DNA from: Bradyrhizobium centrolobii | GTDB lineage: Bacteria > Pseudomonadota > Alphaproteobacteria > Rhizobiales > Xanthobacteraceae | Assembly: GCF_001641635.1 (NCBI RefSeq) | Contig: NZ_LUUB01000080.1 | Coordinates: 225,898-289,897 of the forward strand | Reading direction: 5' to 3' | Length of the DNA stretch: 64,000 nucleotides | Part shown: positions 25,833 through 34,385 of the stretch, in pieces | Layout: each line of letters starts with the position of its first letter | Position numbering within the stretch: the first letter of the stretch is position 1 | Notes under the pieces: model-generated | Seen by the model: the letters and a program-made list of their open reading frames with translations, nothing else | Database searches by the model: none | What the model was told of the DNA's origin: nothing | Made by a program: the position numbers and the translations under genes

Positions 25833-27191
25833 ATGAAGAACCAGGCGGACCAACCCGCTCGTGCGATCACCCGCCGCAAATTGCTGAAAGCGAGCGCCGC
25901 AGGCGCGGCGCTTGCGGCATTTCCGGCGCCGCTGATCGCGCAGACAAAACCGTTTGCCGGCGTCACGCTGCACGGCGCCTCGTTCCAGCACCGCTTCTTC
26001 ACGCTGCTGCAAAAATACATCCCCGAGTTCGAGGAGAGAAGCGGCATGAAGGTCGACCTCCAGCTCTCGGCCTTCCCGGTCTACAACCAGCAGGCCAATC
26101 TCGAACTGTCCTCGGGCGGCTCGGCCTATGATTTCGTCAACGTCACCTTCATCCTCGCCGCGCGCTGGGTCGCGGCGGGGCTGCTCGCCAATCTCGACGA
26201 ATTCGCGAGCGACCCCAACCTGACGGCAGCCGAATGGAATCCGAAAGACTTCGTCGAAGGCGCGCAGGTGCCCTATCGCGACGCCAAGGGCGGCACCTAC
26301 GGCTATTCCTGGGAAGGCGGCGCGATGGTGATGGGGCTGTCGCGCATGGACCTGATGGAGAAGAAGGGGCTGAAGATCCCGAAAACCTTCGCCGAGCTTC
26401 AGCAGGTCTGCGCCGAGATCAACGGCAGCGATGGCGTCAACGGCATCGTCTCGTTCCAACTCCATCACTGGAACCTGCCGCCTTACGTCCAGGGCTTTGG
26501 CGGCAACATCTTCAAAAATCCACCCGGCGACATCATGCCTGCGCTGAACAGGCCCGAGACCATTCAGGGCATCGAGTACTACGCGAACCTCCTGAAGAGC
26601 GCGCCGAAGGGCGTGCTCACCTACACCGAGGACCAGGCGAGGCAGTCGCTGCTCACCGGCCGCTCCAACATCTTCATCCATTCCAGCGCCTGGGTGACGC
26701 CGATCCTGCTTTCCGATGAAAGCAAGGTGAAGGACACCTCGCGCGTGGTGCGGATGCCCGCGGGTCCCGTGCATGACTATCCGGCATCGAACAGCCAGGG
26801 GCTCGGCATTCCCAAAAACGCCAAGAACAAGAAGGCGGCGTGGGAATTCATCAAATGGGCGCTCTCCCCTGACATCTCGATGCGGCTCGTCAAGGAGCAT
26901 GGTCATTCCTCGGTCTGCCGGCGGTCGATCATCACCAGCGACGTCTATCGCAAGCTGAACACGGTGAACGGCCAGGATCTCGGCGCGCTCTATCTCGAGG
27001 TGCTGGAATTGCCGGCCAGGGGCGAGAACTACATGGCATATCGCACCGTGAAGGAGTTCCCGATCGTCGGCGACGTCCTCAACAAGGCGTTCGAGCAGGT
27101 CGCGACCGGCCAGCTTCCCGCGAAGGACGCCATGAACGCGGCGCAGGACCAGGCGATCGCAGCACTTCGTCGCGCCGGGACGCAGCTTTGA
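25833..27191 (+). CDS. ABC transporter extracellular solute-binding protein, family 1, Tat-exported
   Basis: A 452-residue binding protein of the UgpB/MalE type. The N-terminus ITRRKLLKASAAGAALAAF has a twin-arginine motif before a hydrophobic stretch, so export by the Tat pathway is likely. GGAGG sits ahead of the ATG. Two permease genes follow with overlap. The ligand is probably a sugar or sugar derivative, judging from family and neighbours. Confidence 0.9.
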   Translation: MKNQADQPARAITRRKLLKASAAGAALAAFPAPLIAQTKPFAGVTLHGASFQHRFFTLLQKYIPEFEERSGMKVDLQLSAFPVYNQQANLELSSGGSAYDFVNVTFILAARWVAAGLLANLDEFASDPNLTAAEWNPKDFVEGAQVPYRDAKGGTYGYSWEGGAMVMGLSRMDLMEKKGLKIPKTFAELQQVCAEINGSDGVNGIVSFQLHHWNLPPYVQGFGGNIFKNPPGDIMPALNRPETIQGIEYYANLLKSAPKGVLTYTEDQARQSLLTGRSNIFIHSSAWVTPILLSDESKVKDTSRVVRMPAGPVHDYPASNSQGLGIPKNAKNKKAAWEFIKWALSPDISMRLVKEHGHSSVCRRSIITSDVYRKLNTVNGQDLGALYLEVLELPARGENYMAYRTVKEFPIVGDVLNKAFEQVATGQLPAKDAMNAAQDQAIAALRRAGTQL

Positions 27192-28084
27192 GCCAGGGTG
27201 GAATTGACGGAGAGCGCCGCAGGTTCATCGCCTTCGCGCTCACGCCGAGCCTGATCGTGCTGTTTGCGGTCGCCGTGCTGCCGGCGATCTATCTCGTCGT
27301 GACGAGTCTCACGCCATTCCAGTTGACGACGCCGGGCTCGGCCACCGATTTCAGCGCGCCCTTGCGCAACTATGGCCTCTTGCCCGGCGACCCCCGCTTC
27401 GTCAATTCGCTGCTCGTGCAGGCCAAGCTGTCGTTCTGGGGCGTGCTGTTCCAGGTGCTGCTGGGCATGCTGCTCGCGCTGCTTCTGAACGTGCAGTCGC
27501 GCTTCGTCGAATTCGCCCGCACCTTCTTCCTGATCCCGATGGTGCTGCCGCCGATCGTGGTCGCGGTGATCTGGAAGCTGATCTACACGCCCGACATCAG
27601 CCCGCTCAATTACTCGGCGCAGTTGTTGAATTTCACCATGCCAGCGCTGACCTCGAGCGTCGATTTCGCGCTCACCGCGATCATCATCGCCGACACCTGG
27701 GAGTGGCTGCCCTTCACCTTCCTGATGGTGCTCGCGGCGCTGCAGACCATCCCGGAGGAATACTCGGAAGCCGCCCTCGTCGACGGCGCCAACAAGCTAC
27801 AGATCTTCTGGTACGTGACGCTGCCCTTCATCACGCCGATCCTGGTGATCTCCGGCATGTTCCGCCTGATCGACAGCGTGAAGGCGTTCCCGCTGATCTT
27901 CCTCTTGACCGGCGGCGGCCCCGGCACGGTAACTGAAGTAACCAACTACTATGCGTACCTTCTTGCCTTCGACACCAACGAGATCGGCTATTCCAGCGCC
28001 GTGACGGTGGTGATGCTGCTACTCGTCGCCGGCGTCAGCCTTGGCCTCGTCTGGATGGGCCGCCGGAGAGAGGCGATGGCATGA
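27188..28084 (+). CDS. Sugar ABC transporter permease (MalF/UgpA type)
   Basis: A 298-residue protein with six hydrophobic segments. The ABC-permease EAA loop reads EEYSEAALVDGANKLQIFWYVTLP. The TTG start overlaps the TGA stop of the binding-protein gene (TTGA), so translation is coupled. It pairs with the following permease. Confidence 0.88.
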   Translation: MSQGGIDGERRRFIAFALTPSLIVLFAVAVLPAIYLVVTSLTPFQLTTPGSATDFSAPLRNYGLLPGDPRFVNSLLVQAKLSFWGVLFQVLLGMLLALLLNVQSRFVEFARTFFLIPMVLPPIVVAVIWKLIYTPDISPLNYSAQLLNFTMPALTSSVDFALTAIIIADTWEWLPFTFLMVLAALQTIPEEYSEAALVDGANKLQIFWYVTLPFITPILVISGMFRLIDSVKAFPLIFLLTGGGPGTVTEVTNYYAYLLAFDTNEIGYSSAVTVVMLLLVAGVSLGLVWMGRRREAMA

Positions 28085-28908
28085 GCGAACATTCCGGACG
28101 CCGCACGACGCCCGGACGGCTGGTCGCGATCGTCGTCACGCTGCTCATCCTGCTCTCGCCGTTCCTGTGGCTGCTGCAGATGAGCTTCAAGTCCAACGAC
28201 CAGATCCTGCAATTCCCGCCGCCGCCGATCTTCACGCCGACGCTGGAGAATTACATCTCGCTCTGGCACAGCGCGTTCTCGGCCTCCTTCGTCAACAGCC
28301 TGCTCAGCGCCTCGCTCTCGACAGCGCTGGCGTTGCTGTTCGGCGTGCCCGCGGCCTACGCACTGTCGCGCTGGGCCGGTCGCGGCAAACATGGCTTGAG
28401 CTTCGCGATCCTGGTGACGCGCATGGCGCCGCCGATCGCGTTCACGATCCCCTTCTTCCTGTTCTACCGCTGGATCGGCCTGCTCGACACCATCACGGGC
28501 CTGGTTCTGGTCTACACCAGCTTCAACCTGCCGCTGGTGATCTGGATGATGCAGCCGTTCTTCGACACGGTGCCGATCTCGCTGGAGGAGGCAGCGCTCG
28601 TCGACGGCGCGCGCACGCGCACCGTGTTCACCAAGATCGTGCTGCCGATGGTGACGCCCGGCATCGCCGCGACCGCGATCCTCTGCTTCCTCTACGCCTG
28701 GAACGATTTCTTCTTCGCGCTGATCCTGACCCGGACCAATGCGCGCACGGCGCCCGTCGCCGTCGTCAACTTCATGAACTACGAGGGCTGGGAATGGGGC
28801 AAGATCGCCGCCGGCGGCTCGCTGGTGATGGCGCCGGTGCTGATCTTCTCGCTTGCGGTGCGCCGCTATCTCGTCTCCGGACTCACCGCCGGTGCGGTCA
28901 AGGGGTGA
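28081..28908 (+). CDS. Carbohydrate ABC transporter permease (MalG/UgpE type)
   Basis: A 275-residue inner-membrane permease with six helices. Its EAA loop reads LEEAALVDGARTRTVFTKIV. The ATG overlaps the TGA of the preceding permease (ATGA). No ATP-binding subunit gene follows; the next gene, four bases on, is an AroE-like dehydrogenase. The importer must borrow an ATPase from elsewhere, as known for some sugar ABC systems that share MsmK-type ATPases. Confidence 0.9.
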   Translation: MSEHSGRRTTPGRLVAIVVTLLILLSPFLWLLQMSFKSNDQILQFPPPPIFTPTLENYISLWHSAFSASFVNSLLSASLSTALALLFGVPAAYALSRWAGRGKHGLSFAILVTRMAPPIAFTIPFFLFYRWIGLLDTITGLVLVYTSFNLPLVIWMMQPFFDTVPISLEEAALVDGARTRTVFTKIVLPMVTPGIAATAILCFLYAWNDFFFALILTRTNARTAPVAVVNFMNYEGWEWGKIAAGGSLVMAPVLIFSLAVRRYLVSGLTAGAVKG

Positions 28909-28912
28909 CATC

Positions 28913-29704
28913 ATGAAACTTCCGACCGGCGCCTCGCGCGTCGTCTTCATCTTTGCCCATCCCGCCGGCCATGTCGGTGCGCCGCGCCACTACACGCCCT
29001 ATTTCCACGAGCAGGGCCTCGACTGGCACATGGTGCCGATGGATGTACGCCCGGAAAATCTCGCCGAGACGATCCGCGTGCTGGCGAGATCGCCGAACAC
29101 TGCGGGCTTCAACCTGACCATGCCGCACAAGCCGGCGGCCTTCGAGCTCTGCGACGAGGTCGGGCGCGCCGCAAGGTTCGAGGGCGTCGTCAACACCATC
29201 CGCATTGATGCCGATGGCAGGCTGGTCGGCGAGTCCTTCGACGGCGGGGGATTTCTGAATGCGGCGCGCCAGGCCGGGATTTTCGATCCCAACCGTCGCT
29301 GCGTCGTGATCGGCGCGGGCGGCGCCGGCCGCGCGATCTGCCACGCGCTGGCGGCGGGCGGCTTGAAGCGACTGCGTATCCTCAACGAGGTGCCCGGCCC
29401 GGTCGAGGCGCTGGCGACAAAGCTGCGCGGACAATTCCCCGATCTCGATATCAGCCTTGAGGAACGCTTCGACGACGCCGGCCTCTGCGTGAACGCGACC
29501 TCGCTTGGCCTGCATGCAACCGACGCGCTGCCGATGGATCCGGCGCGACTGCCGAAGGATTGCGCTGTGTTCGACATCATCGCCGCACGCCGCACCGAGT
29601 TCATGGCAGCCTGCGCCGTCCGCGGCCTCAAGGTCATCGACGGCGTCGCCATGATCCGCCACCAGCTCCCGCTGCAGACTGCGTTCTGGCGGGATGGGCG
29701 GTAG
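28913..29704 (+). CDS. Shikimate-dehydrogenase-like oxidoreductase with altered substrate pocket
   Basis: A 263-residue protein with both AroE domains. The catalytic lysine is Lys73 in NLTMPHKPA and the paired aspartate is Asp110 in GESFDGGGF, where AroE has NTDG. The Rossmann motif is VVIGAGGAGRAICHAL. The N-terminal G-H-S-x-S-P motif that binds the shikimate carboxylate reads G-H-V-G-A-P, so both serines are lost. It starts four bases after the permease stop and must be in the same operon. It more likely oxidises an imported cyclitol or related compound than shikimate. Confidence 0.85.
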   Translation: MKLPTGASRVVFIFAHPAGHVGAPRHYTPYFHEQGLDWHMVPMDVRPENLAETIRVLARSPNTAGFNLTMPHKPAAFELCDEVGRAARFEGVVNTIRIDADGRLVGESFDGGGFLNAARQAGIFDPNRRCVVIGAGGAGRAICHALAAGGLKRLRILNEVPGPVEALATKLRGQFPDLDISLEERFDDAGLCVNATSLGLHATDALPMDPARLPKDCAVFDIIAARRTEFMAACAVRGLKVIDGVAMIRHQLPLQTAFWRDGR

Positions 29705-29713
29705 GTCCTCCGC

Positions 29714-29865
29714 GCTCGTGTCCCGGACGCGCTGCAACGCGCAAGCGTTGCCGCGCAGGGCCGGGGGACCCAGTTGGCAACACAGCACGGCGCTGCCACA
29801 TGGGCCCCGGCTTTGCAGCGCACCGCTCAAGAAGCGCTGCGCTGCGTCCGCGGCACGAAAGAGCA
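29714..29865. repeat. Intergenic inverted repeat, GTGTCCCGGACGCG type
   Basis: Partly complementary arms (GTGTCCCGGACGCGCTGCA and its partner near GCGCTGCGTCCGCGGCACGA) enclose a second pair around GGGGGACCCAGT and ATGGGCCCCGG. It fills the gap between the convergent AroE-like and FAD-monooxygenase genes and may act as a terminator structure. Confidence 0.6.
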
Positions 29866-31395
29866 CTATGCCGCGGCGGGCGGGCCGAACCAGGTGGTGA
29901 GCGCTTCGGCGAGTCCGTGCTGAGCTGAATCGCCCACCCACGCGACATAGCCGTCGGGCCGCACCAACACGGCATGAGGCGCAGCGACCGGTCCGAGCGC
30001 GGGAAGCTCCCACGGGCCGGCATGGTCGGCGTCGATCGACTGGACCCGATCCGCCCATGGCGCGATATCGAAGGCCCCTCGCTCGCCGAGATTGAGCAGC
30101 ACGGCGCGGCCACCATGCAGCAGGGTAAACATTCTGAGTGGACCAGCGGCGGTGATGAGGTCGAGATCGGGCATGCGGCGCCCGAGCAGCGGATGTCCCT
30201 CGCCGAGATCGTAATGAATGTCGAGACCCGACATCATCGCACCGAACCGCTTGCGAGGCTCGTCCATGCCGAGGAGCTCGGACACGGAGTCGCGCAAGGC
30301 GTCGATACGGTCGTCGTGACGAAGCAGCGCGGTCTGCGCCATCGTGTTGCGCAGGACGCGCGCGGCGACCGGGTGGCGTTCGGCGTGGTAGGTATCGAGG
30401 AGACTTTCCGGCGACGTCCCCTTCACCACCTGCGCCAGCTTCCATCCCAGATTCACCGCATCCTGTAAGCCGGTGTTGAGGCCTTGGCCGCCTACCGGCG
30501 AATGTACATGCGCGGCATCTCCGGCCAGCAGCACTCTCCTGTCACGATAAGTGGCTGCCTGCCGGGTCATATCGGTGAATCTGGAGATCGAGGTCGGACT
30601 GTGGATCCCGTAATCGGTCCCGTGCACGGCGATGAGGGCGTCGCTGAGATCGCGCAAGGAGGGCTCGCTGCGGCCGGGTGGTCCGGCGTGCCGTTCGGTC
30701 ACCATCATCCGCACGGGCCCGTCCTCCAGACGCGAGAAGGAGTGGATGCCCTTGTCGTCGCGACGGAGGCCCCATTCCGGCTCCTCAGTGATCTCAGCCT
30801 CGGCGATCAGGCAGCTCGTTGTCGGATCCCAGCCGGGGAAATCGATGCCGGCAGCCTTACGAACCCGGCTTCGTCCGCCGTCGCAGCCAACGAGATAGTT
30901 CGCCCGCAGCGGCGGGCTGCCAGTCACGTCGATACCGACGCCGGCCTCGTCCTGCGAGATCGCCGTCACCTCGCGCCCGCGATAGATCCGCACGCCGAGC
31001 TCACTGGCCCAGTCGGCCAAAATGCGCTCAATGCGGTTCTGCCGCAGCGCGAGCCCGTAGGCATGCCGGGTGGGAAAGTCGCTGATGTCGAGACGATGCC
31101 ATGCGAACCCCGCAACCTGGGCCAACTGCCCCTCGCTAAGGAATCGGTCCGCGATGCCGCGCTGATCGAGGATCTCGATGGAGCGCGAATGCAATCCGCC
31201 GGCGCGCGTGCCGGCAAGGTCCTGGCTGACGCGCCGCTCGACCATGGCAACGTCAACGCCCGCCAGTGCCAGTTCGCCCGCGAGCATCAGTCCCGTCGGA
31301 CCTGCTCCGACGATCACCACCGCATGGCCACTCGTCGCCGCTCCGGCGATCCGCCCGGCCGCCTGTGCCCGATCCGTCGATATCGATGCGCTCAT
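29866..31395 (-). CDS. FAD-dependent aromatic monooxygenase (PheA/TfdB family)
   Basis: A 509-residue flavoprotein hydroxylase. AVVIVGAGPTGLMLAGELA is the ADP-binding GxGxxG motif, VGCDGGRSRVRKAAGI the DG motif, and RRVLLAGDAAHVHSPVGGQG the GD motif that contacts the FAD ribityl chain. The C-terminal part resembles the thioredoxin-like domain of this family. It hydroxylates phenols or polyketide-type aromatics with NAD(P)H and O2. The start at 31395 follows a GGGGGG run; the extension to 31500 has no ribosome site. It is convergent with the AroE-like gene. Confidence 0.9.
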   Translation of the reverse strand: MSASISTDRAQAAGRIAGAATSGHAVVIVGAGPTGLMLAGELALAGVDVAMVERRVSQDLAGTRAGGLHSRSIEILDQRGIADRFLSEGQLAQVAGFAWHRLDISDFPTRHAYGLALRQNRIERILADWASELGVRIYRGREVTAISQDEAGVGIDVTGSPPLRANYLVGCDGGRSRVRKAAGIDFPGWDPTTSCLIAEAEITEEPEWGLRRDDKGIHSFSRLEDGPVRMMVTERHAGPPGRSEPSLRDLSDALIAVHGTDYGIHSPTSISRFTDMTRQAATYRDRRVLLAGDAAHVHSPVGGQGLNTGLQDAVNLGWKLAQVVKGTSPESLLDTYHAERHPVAARVLRNTMAQTALLRHDDRIDALRDSVSELLGMDEPRKRFGAMMSGLDIHYDLGEGHPLLGRRMPDLDLITAAGPLRMFTLLHGGRAVLLNLGERGAFDIAPWADRVQSIDADHAGPWELPALGPVAAPHAVLVRPDGYVAWVGDSAQHGLAEALTTWFGPPAAA

Positions 31396-31596
31396 CTCGT
31401 GACCCCCCAAGTTGTGGCTGAGGCCGGGGGTTCTACGGGATGACCGGGGGCTTGAAGCAAGCCCCTTGCAGGCCACATATAGAGTTGGGAGGACGGGCAT
31501 TTTTCCTCCAGCCGGTCCGCGGCAGAGCGGAAACTCCTGACGACTTTATCCAGATGGTTAGTAGCGGCGCGGCTGTTGCGCGTCGGACTATGCCGA

Positions 31597-32607
31597 TCAC
31601 GCAGCGCCATCTCTCAACATATCCGGCGCACGGCCGGACAGCCTCACCACACACCGGAATCCGACGTGGCTGGTCGATGTGTCGACAGGCTCGGCATGGC
31701 GCGCGGCCGGGCGATAGCGGCGGCAATAGTTCGGCGCGCAGAGATGCGAGCCGCCTTTCAAGACTTTCCGCGGAATGCGGATGCTTGGTAGACATGGATC
31801 AAAGCTCGCCTCCTCGCGCCCACCGCGCGGGTTGCGCGGGATGCAGCAGGGCTTTGCCGCGTCGGCTTCGTGCTTCGGCGACCACCAGTCCGAGGTCCAC
31901 TCCCAGACATTGCCGATCATGTCGTAGAGGCCGTAGCCGTTCGGCGGGAAGGCCATGACCGGCGAGGTACGCTCGAACCCATCCTCGCCGAGGTTCTGGA
32001 CAGGGAAGTTTCCCTGCCAGATGTTGGCCATATGCTTGCCGCCCGGCATCAGCGCATCGCCCCAGGCGAACTCCTCGCCGTCGAGGCCGCCGCGCGCGGC
32101 GAACTCCCACTCCGCCTCCGTCGGCAGATCCTTGCCGGCCCAGCGCGCATAGGCAGCCGCGTCGCTGTAGGAGACGTGGACGACGGGATGATCGTCGAGC
32201 CCCTTGATGTTGCTGCCGGGGCCATAAGGGTGACGCCAGTTGGCGCCGCGCATGAAGCTCCACCACTGGCTCCAGTCGCGGAGATCGGTGATGCGCGGCA
32301 GCGGCGAGAACACCAGCGAGCCGGCGTAGAGCATCTCCTTCACCGCTCCGGGATAGTCCTTGGGATCCGGGACGATCTGCGCCTCGGTGACGTGGCGGGT
32401 GGCGTTCACGAACTGCTTGAACTGCCGGTTGGTCACCGGCGTGCGGTCGATCCAGAAGCCGTCGACGGACACGCGATGGCTCGGCACTTCCTCGGGATAA
32501 TGATGGTCGGAGCCCATCCGGAAGGTACCGCCGGGAATGAAGACCATCTCGCCCGTCTTCACGTCATCCGGCAACCACTCGCAGCGATCCAGGCCTGCCC
32601 GCAGCAT
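31597..32607 (-). CDS. Formylglycine-generating enzyme (SUMF1/FGE family)
   Basis: A 336-residue protein covering the whole FGE-sulfatase domain: MVFIPGGTFRMGSDHHYPEE at the start, PVTNRQFKQFVNAT, LPTEAEWEFAARGG, IGNVWEWTSDWW, and the end GGSHLCAPNYCRRYRPAAR. The last segment carries Cys290 and Cys295, the copper-binding active-site pair of true FGEs, which many FGE-fold proteins lack. It should oxidise the sulfatase cysteine to formylglycine. The likely client is the CVPSR sulfatase at 23440-24867. CGGAG lies ahead of the ATG. Confidence 0.92.
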   Translation of the reverse strand: MLRAGLDRCEWLPDDVKTGEMVFIPGGTFRMGSDHHYPEEVPSHRVSVDGFWIDRTPVTNRQFKQFVNATRHVTEAQIVPDPKDYPGAVKEMLYAGSLVFSPLPRITDLRDWSQWWSFMRGANWRHPYGPGSNIKGLDDHPVVHVSYSDAAAYARWAGKDLPTEAEWEFAARGGLDGEEFAWGDALMPGGKHMANIWQGNFPVQNLGEDGFERTSPVMAFPPNGYGLYDMIGNVWEWTSDWWSPKHEADAAKPCCIPRNPRGGREEASFDPCLPSIRIPRKVLKGGSHLCAPNYCRRYRPAARHAEPVDTSTSHVGFRCVVRLSGRAPDMLRDGAA

Positions 32608-33105
32608 CGTGAAAACTCCGATACGCGCACTCCACCTCGCGCTACGGCGCGGAATTCAGCGGATGTCGGCGATGACAGACTGCCCTATGCGCTGGACACA
32701 TTGCCTGGCCCCTCTTCCTGGCGCTGAAGGCTGGAGATGCAAATGATGCGTTACGTAAACATCTCTTCCTTTTTTAGGTACCGTTTGAGCACACAACAGA
32801 ATCTGACTGCGTTCTCCCCGCGATCCCGAGGAGCGAACGAATATCGCTTAGGTTGCAAAAGGTAACCGAAGATTGGACGACTGTGATGTGCAGTTTGTGC
32901 CAGCACGGCGCAACGGGGGTGAGCCTTAACGACGCCTGTTGCAAATCCCTCAATCAGCAGCGTTGTGAGGCAGACATCTCGCGTGAAATGCCGCAATGAT
33001 TTTCCTCGAAACGGGAAGCCAGGTTGTCTCATCCGCTTCCCGCTGCGGTAGTATTTTGCAGTTGGTTGCCGCAGAATTGTCGCCCTTCAGTACAAGAGTA
33101 CGGCC
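32608..33105. other. Long divergent intergenic region, AT-richer
   Basis: About 500 bp between the FGE gene and the AraC-family gene. It is visibly richer in A and T than its surroundings, especially 32740-32900. A 93-codon open frame on the minus strand (32751-33032) has no ribosome site or protein-like composition and I do not call it. It should hold two divergent promoters; I recognise no operator. Confidence 0.5.
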
Positions 33106-34092
33106 ATGGGGCAGTTGCTTCTAGTTGATTCGCAAAAGCTTGACGGCTTCGAGGGCCTTCACCAGGCCGTTCACGGATCCCATGTCGACGTCATGCAGCT
33201 TGGACGCGGACGGCTGCGCGGCACGCTGTCCCATATCGGCATCGGAGATTTCTCCCTCAGCATCGGCGCCTTCAACGTCGGCATGCGCACTCAGCGCATC
33301 TCCAGCGACGACAAGCTGATCATCGGCATGCTGCTGGCGGCGGAGAAGCGCGTGGCCCATTGGTCGTTCGACATGCAGCTCAACGACGTGCTCGTGATTC
33401 CGCCGTTGCTCGAGCATGACGGCGTCTTTCACGGTGCATCCGCCTACGCGGCCATGCGCCTCGATCTCAACGAGGTGACGTCGCTGTTCGGTGGCGACGC
33501 CAGGCTGAGCGATCCCGACACATGGCGCAGCCGGGGCCACTTCCGGGCGGATCTTGCGACCGGCGCGATCGCCTCGCGCCGTCTGATGCAAATCATGTCT
33601 CATCTGCGCACCCACAAATACGGTCTCACGACGTCGACCGCCGATTTCTGGAAACGGTCGATCGTCGAGTGCATGGCCGCCAATGTCATGTCGTCTCTGC
33701 CGCCCGACGACGGCGGCTGGCTGCCTTCGGCAAGGCGGCTCATCCGCAGGGTCGAGGACTATCTGGACGAAGCCGGCCCTCGCCCGGTGCATGTTTCGGA
33801 GATCTGCGCGGCGCTGAGGGTATCGCGACGCACCCTGCATCGCGCCTTTCAGGAGGTGTTCGGGCTTGGGCCGGTCACCTTCCTGCGGCACAAGCGCCTG
33901 TGCACCATCCATTCGATCCTGCGCGGCAGCGCGCCGGGCTCGACGACGGTGGCGGCGGTGGCCATGCAGCAGGGCTTCTATGAGCTCGGGCGCTTCTCAC
34001 AGTATTACTTCATGATGTTCGGCGAGCATCCGTCGCAGACTTTGGGAATTGCACCGTCTGTTCTTGCCAAGGACAGAAGCATCAGCGCCTAG
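33106..34092 (+). CDS. AraC-family transcriptional regulator
   Basis: A 328-residue protein. The N-terminal 200 residues form an effector-type domain (FSLSIGAFNVGMRTQRI, LVIPPLLEHDGVFHGASAYA) without a family I can name. The C-terminal AraC double helix-turn-helix is clear: VSEICAALRVSRRTLHRAFQ, then AAVAMQQGFYELGRFSQYYF, then FGEHPSQTL. The layout is like EutR-type regulators. It is divergent from the FGE gene over a 500-bp gap. The target is unknown. Confidence 0.88.
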   Translation: MGQLLLVDSQKLDGFEGLHQAVHGSHVDVMQLGRGRLRGTLSHIGIGDFSLSIGAFNVGMRTQRISSDDKLIIGMLLAAEKRVAHWSFDMQLNDVLVIPPLLEHDGVFHGASAYAAMRLDLNEVTSLFGGDARLSDPDTWRSRGHFRADLATGAIASRRLMQIMSHLRTHKYGLTTSTADFWKRSIVECMAANVMSSLPPDDGGWLPSARRLIRRVEDYLDEAGPRPVHVSEICAALRVSRRTLHRAFQEVFGLGPVTFLRHKRLCTIHSILRGSAPGSTTVAAVAMQQGFYELGRFSQYYFMMFGEHPSQTLGIAPSVLAKDRSISA

Positions 34093-34124
34093 CGTGCGAT
34101 GCCGCGCAAGGCGCAGCGGCGCGG

Positions 34125-34385
34125 CTACCTGACATCCGCGCCAGTCTTCTTCTTGCGGGCTGCCCTGTGCTCGATCCAGGCGCAGCGGCGGGCCGTGGCG
34201 CCGGAGCGCGCGACGGCCGAGATGCCCTCGCCCGCGCGGAGCAGCGGCTCGGCGTTCTCGCGCAAAGCGCGGCAGCGAGCGAGCTCGGCCTGCCAGTCAA
34301 TGATCCCTGCATGGGCGCTGGACGCGATCAGCGCCAGCATCGCGATTGCAGGACAGGCCGCCTTCATTGCCGAAGCATCCTTCAT
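34125..34385 (-). CDS. Small secreted protein coupled to ATC-hydrolase-like gene
   Basis: An 86-residue protein. The hydrophobic stretch AACPAIAMLALIASSAHA is a signal peptide with an AHA cleavage site. The mature part (about 60 residues, arginine-rich, two cysteines) is not recognised. The ATG at 34385 overlaps the TGA of the upstream gene as ATGA, which supports this start over the next ATG at 34367. Confidence 0.65.
   Translation of the reverse strand: MKDASAMKAACPAIAMLALIASSAHAGIIDWQAELARCRALRENAEPLLRAGEGISAVARSGATARRCAWIEHRAARKKKTGADVR

Noticed and set aside
32751..33032. 93-codon open frame on the minus strand
   Set aside because: No ribosome site and no protein-like composition, in an AT-richer regulatory gap between two divergent genes.
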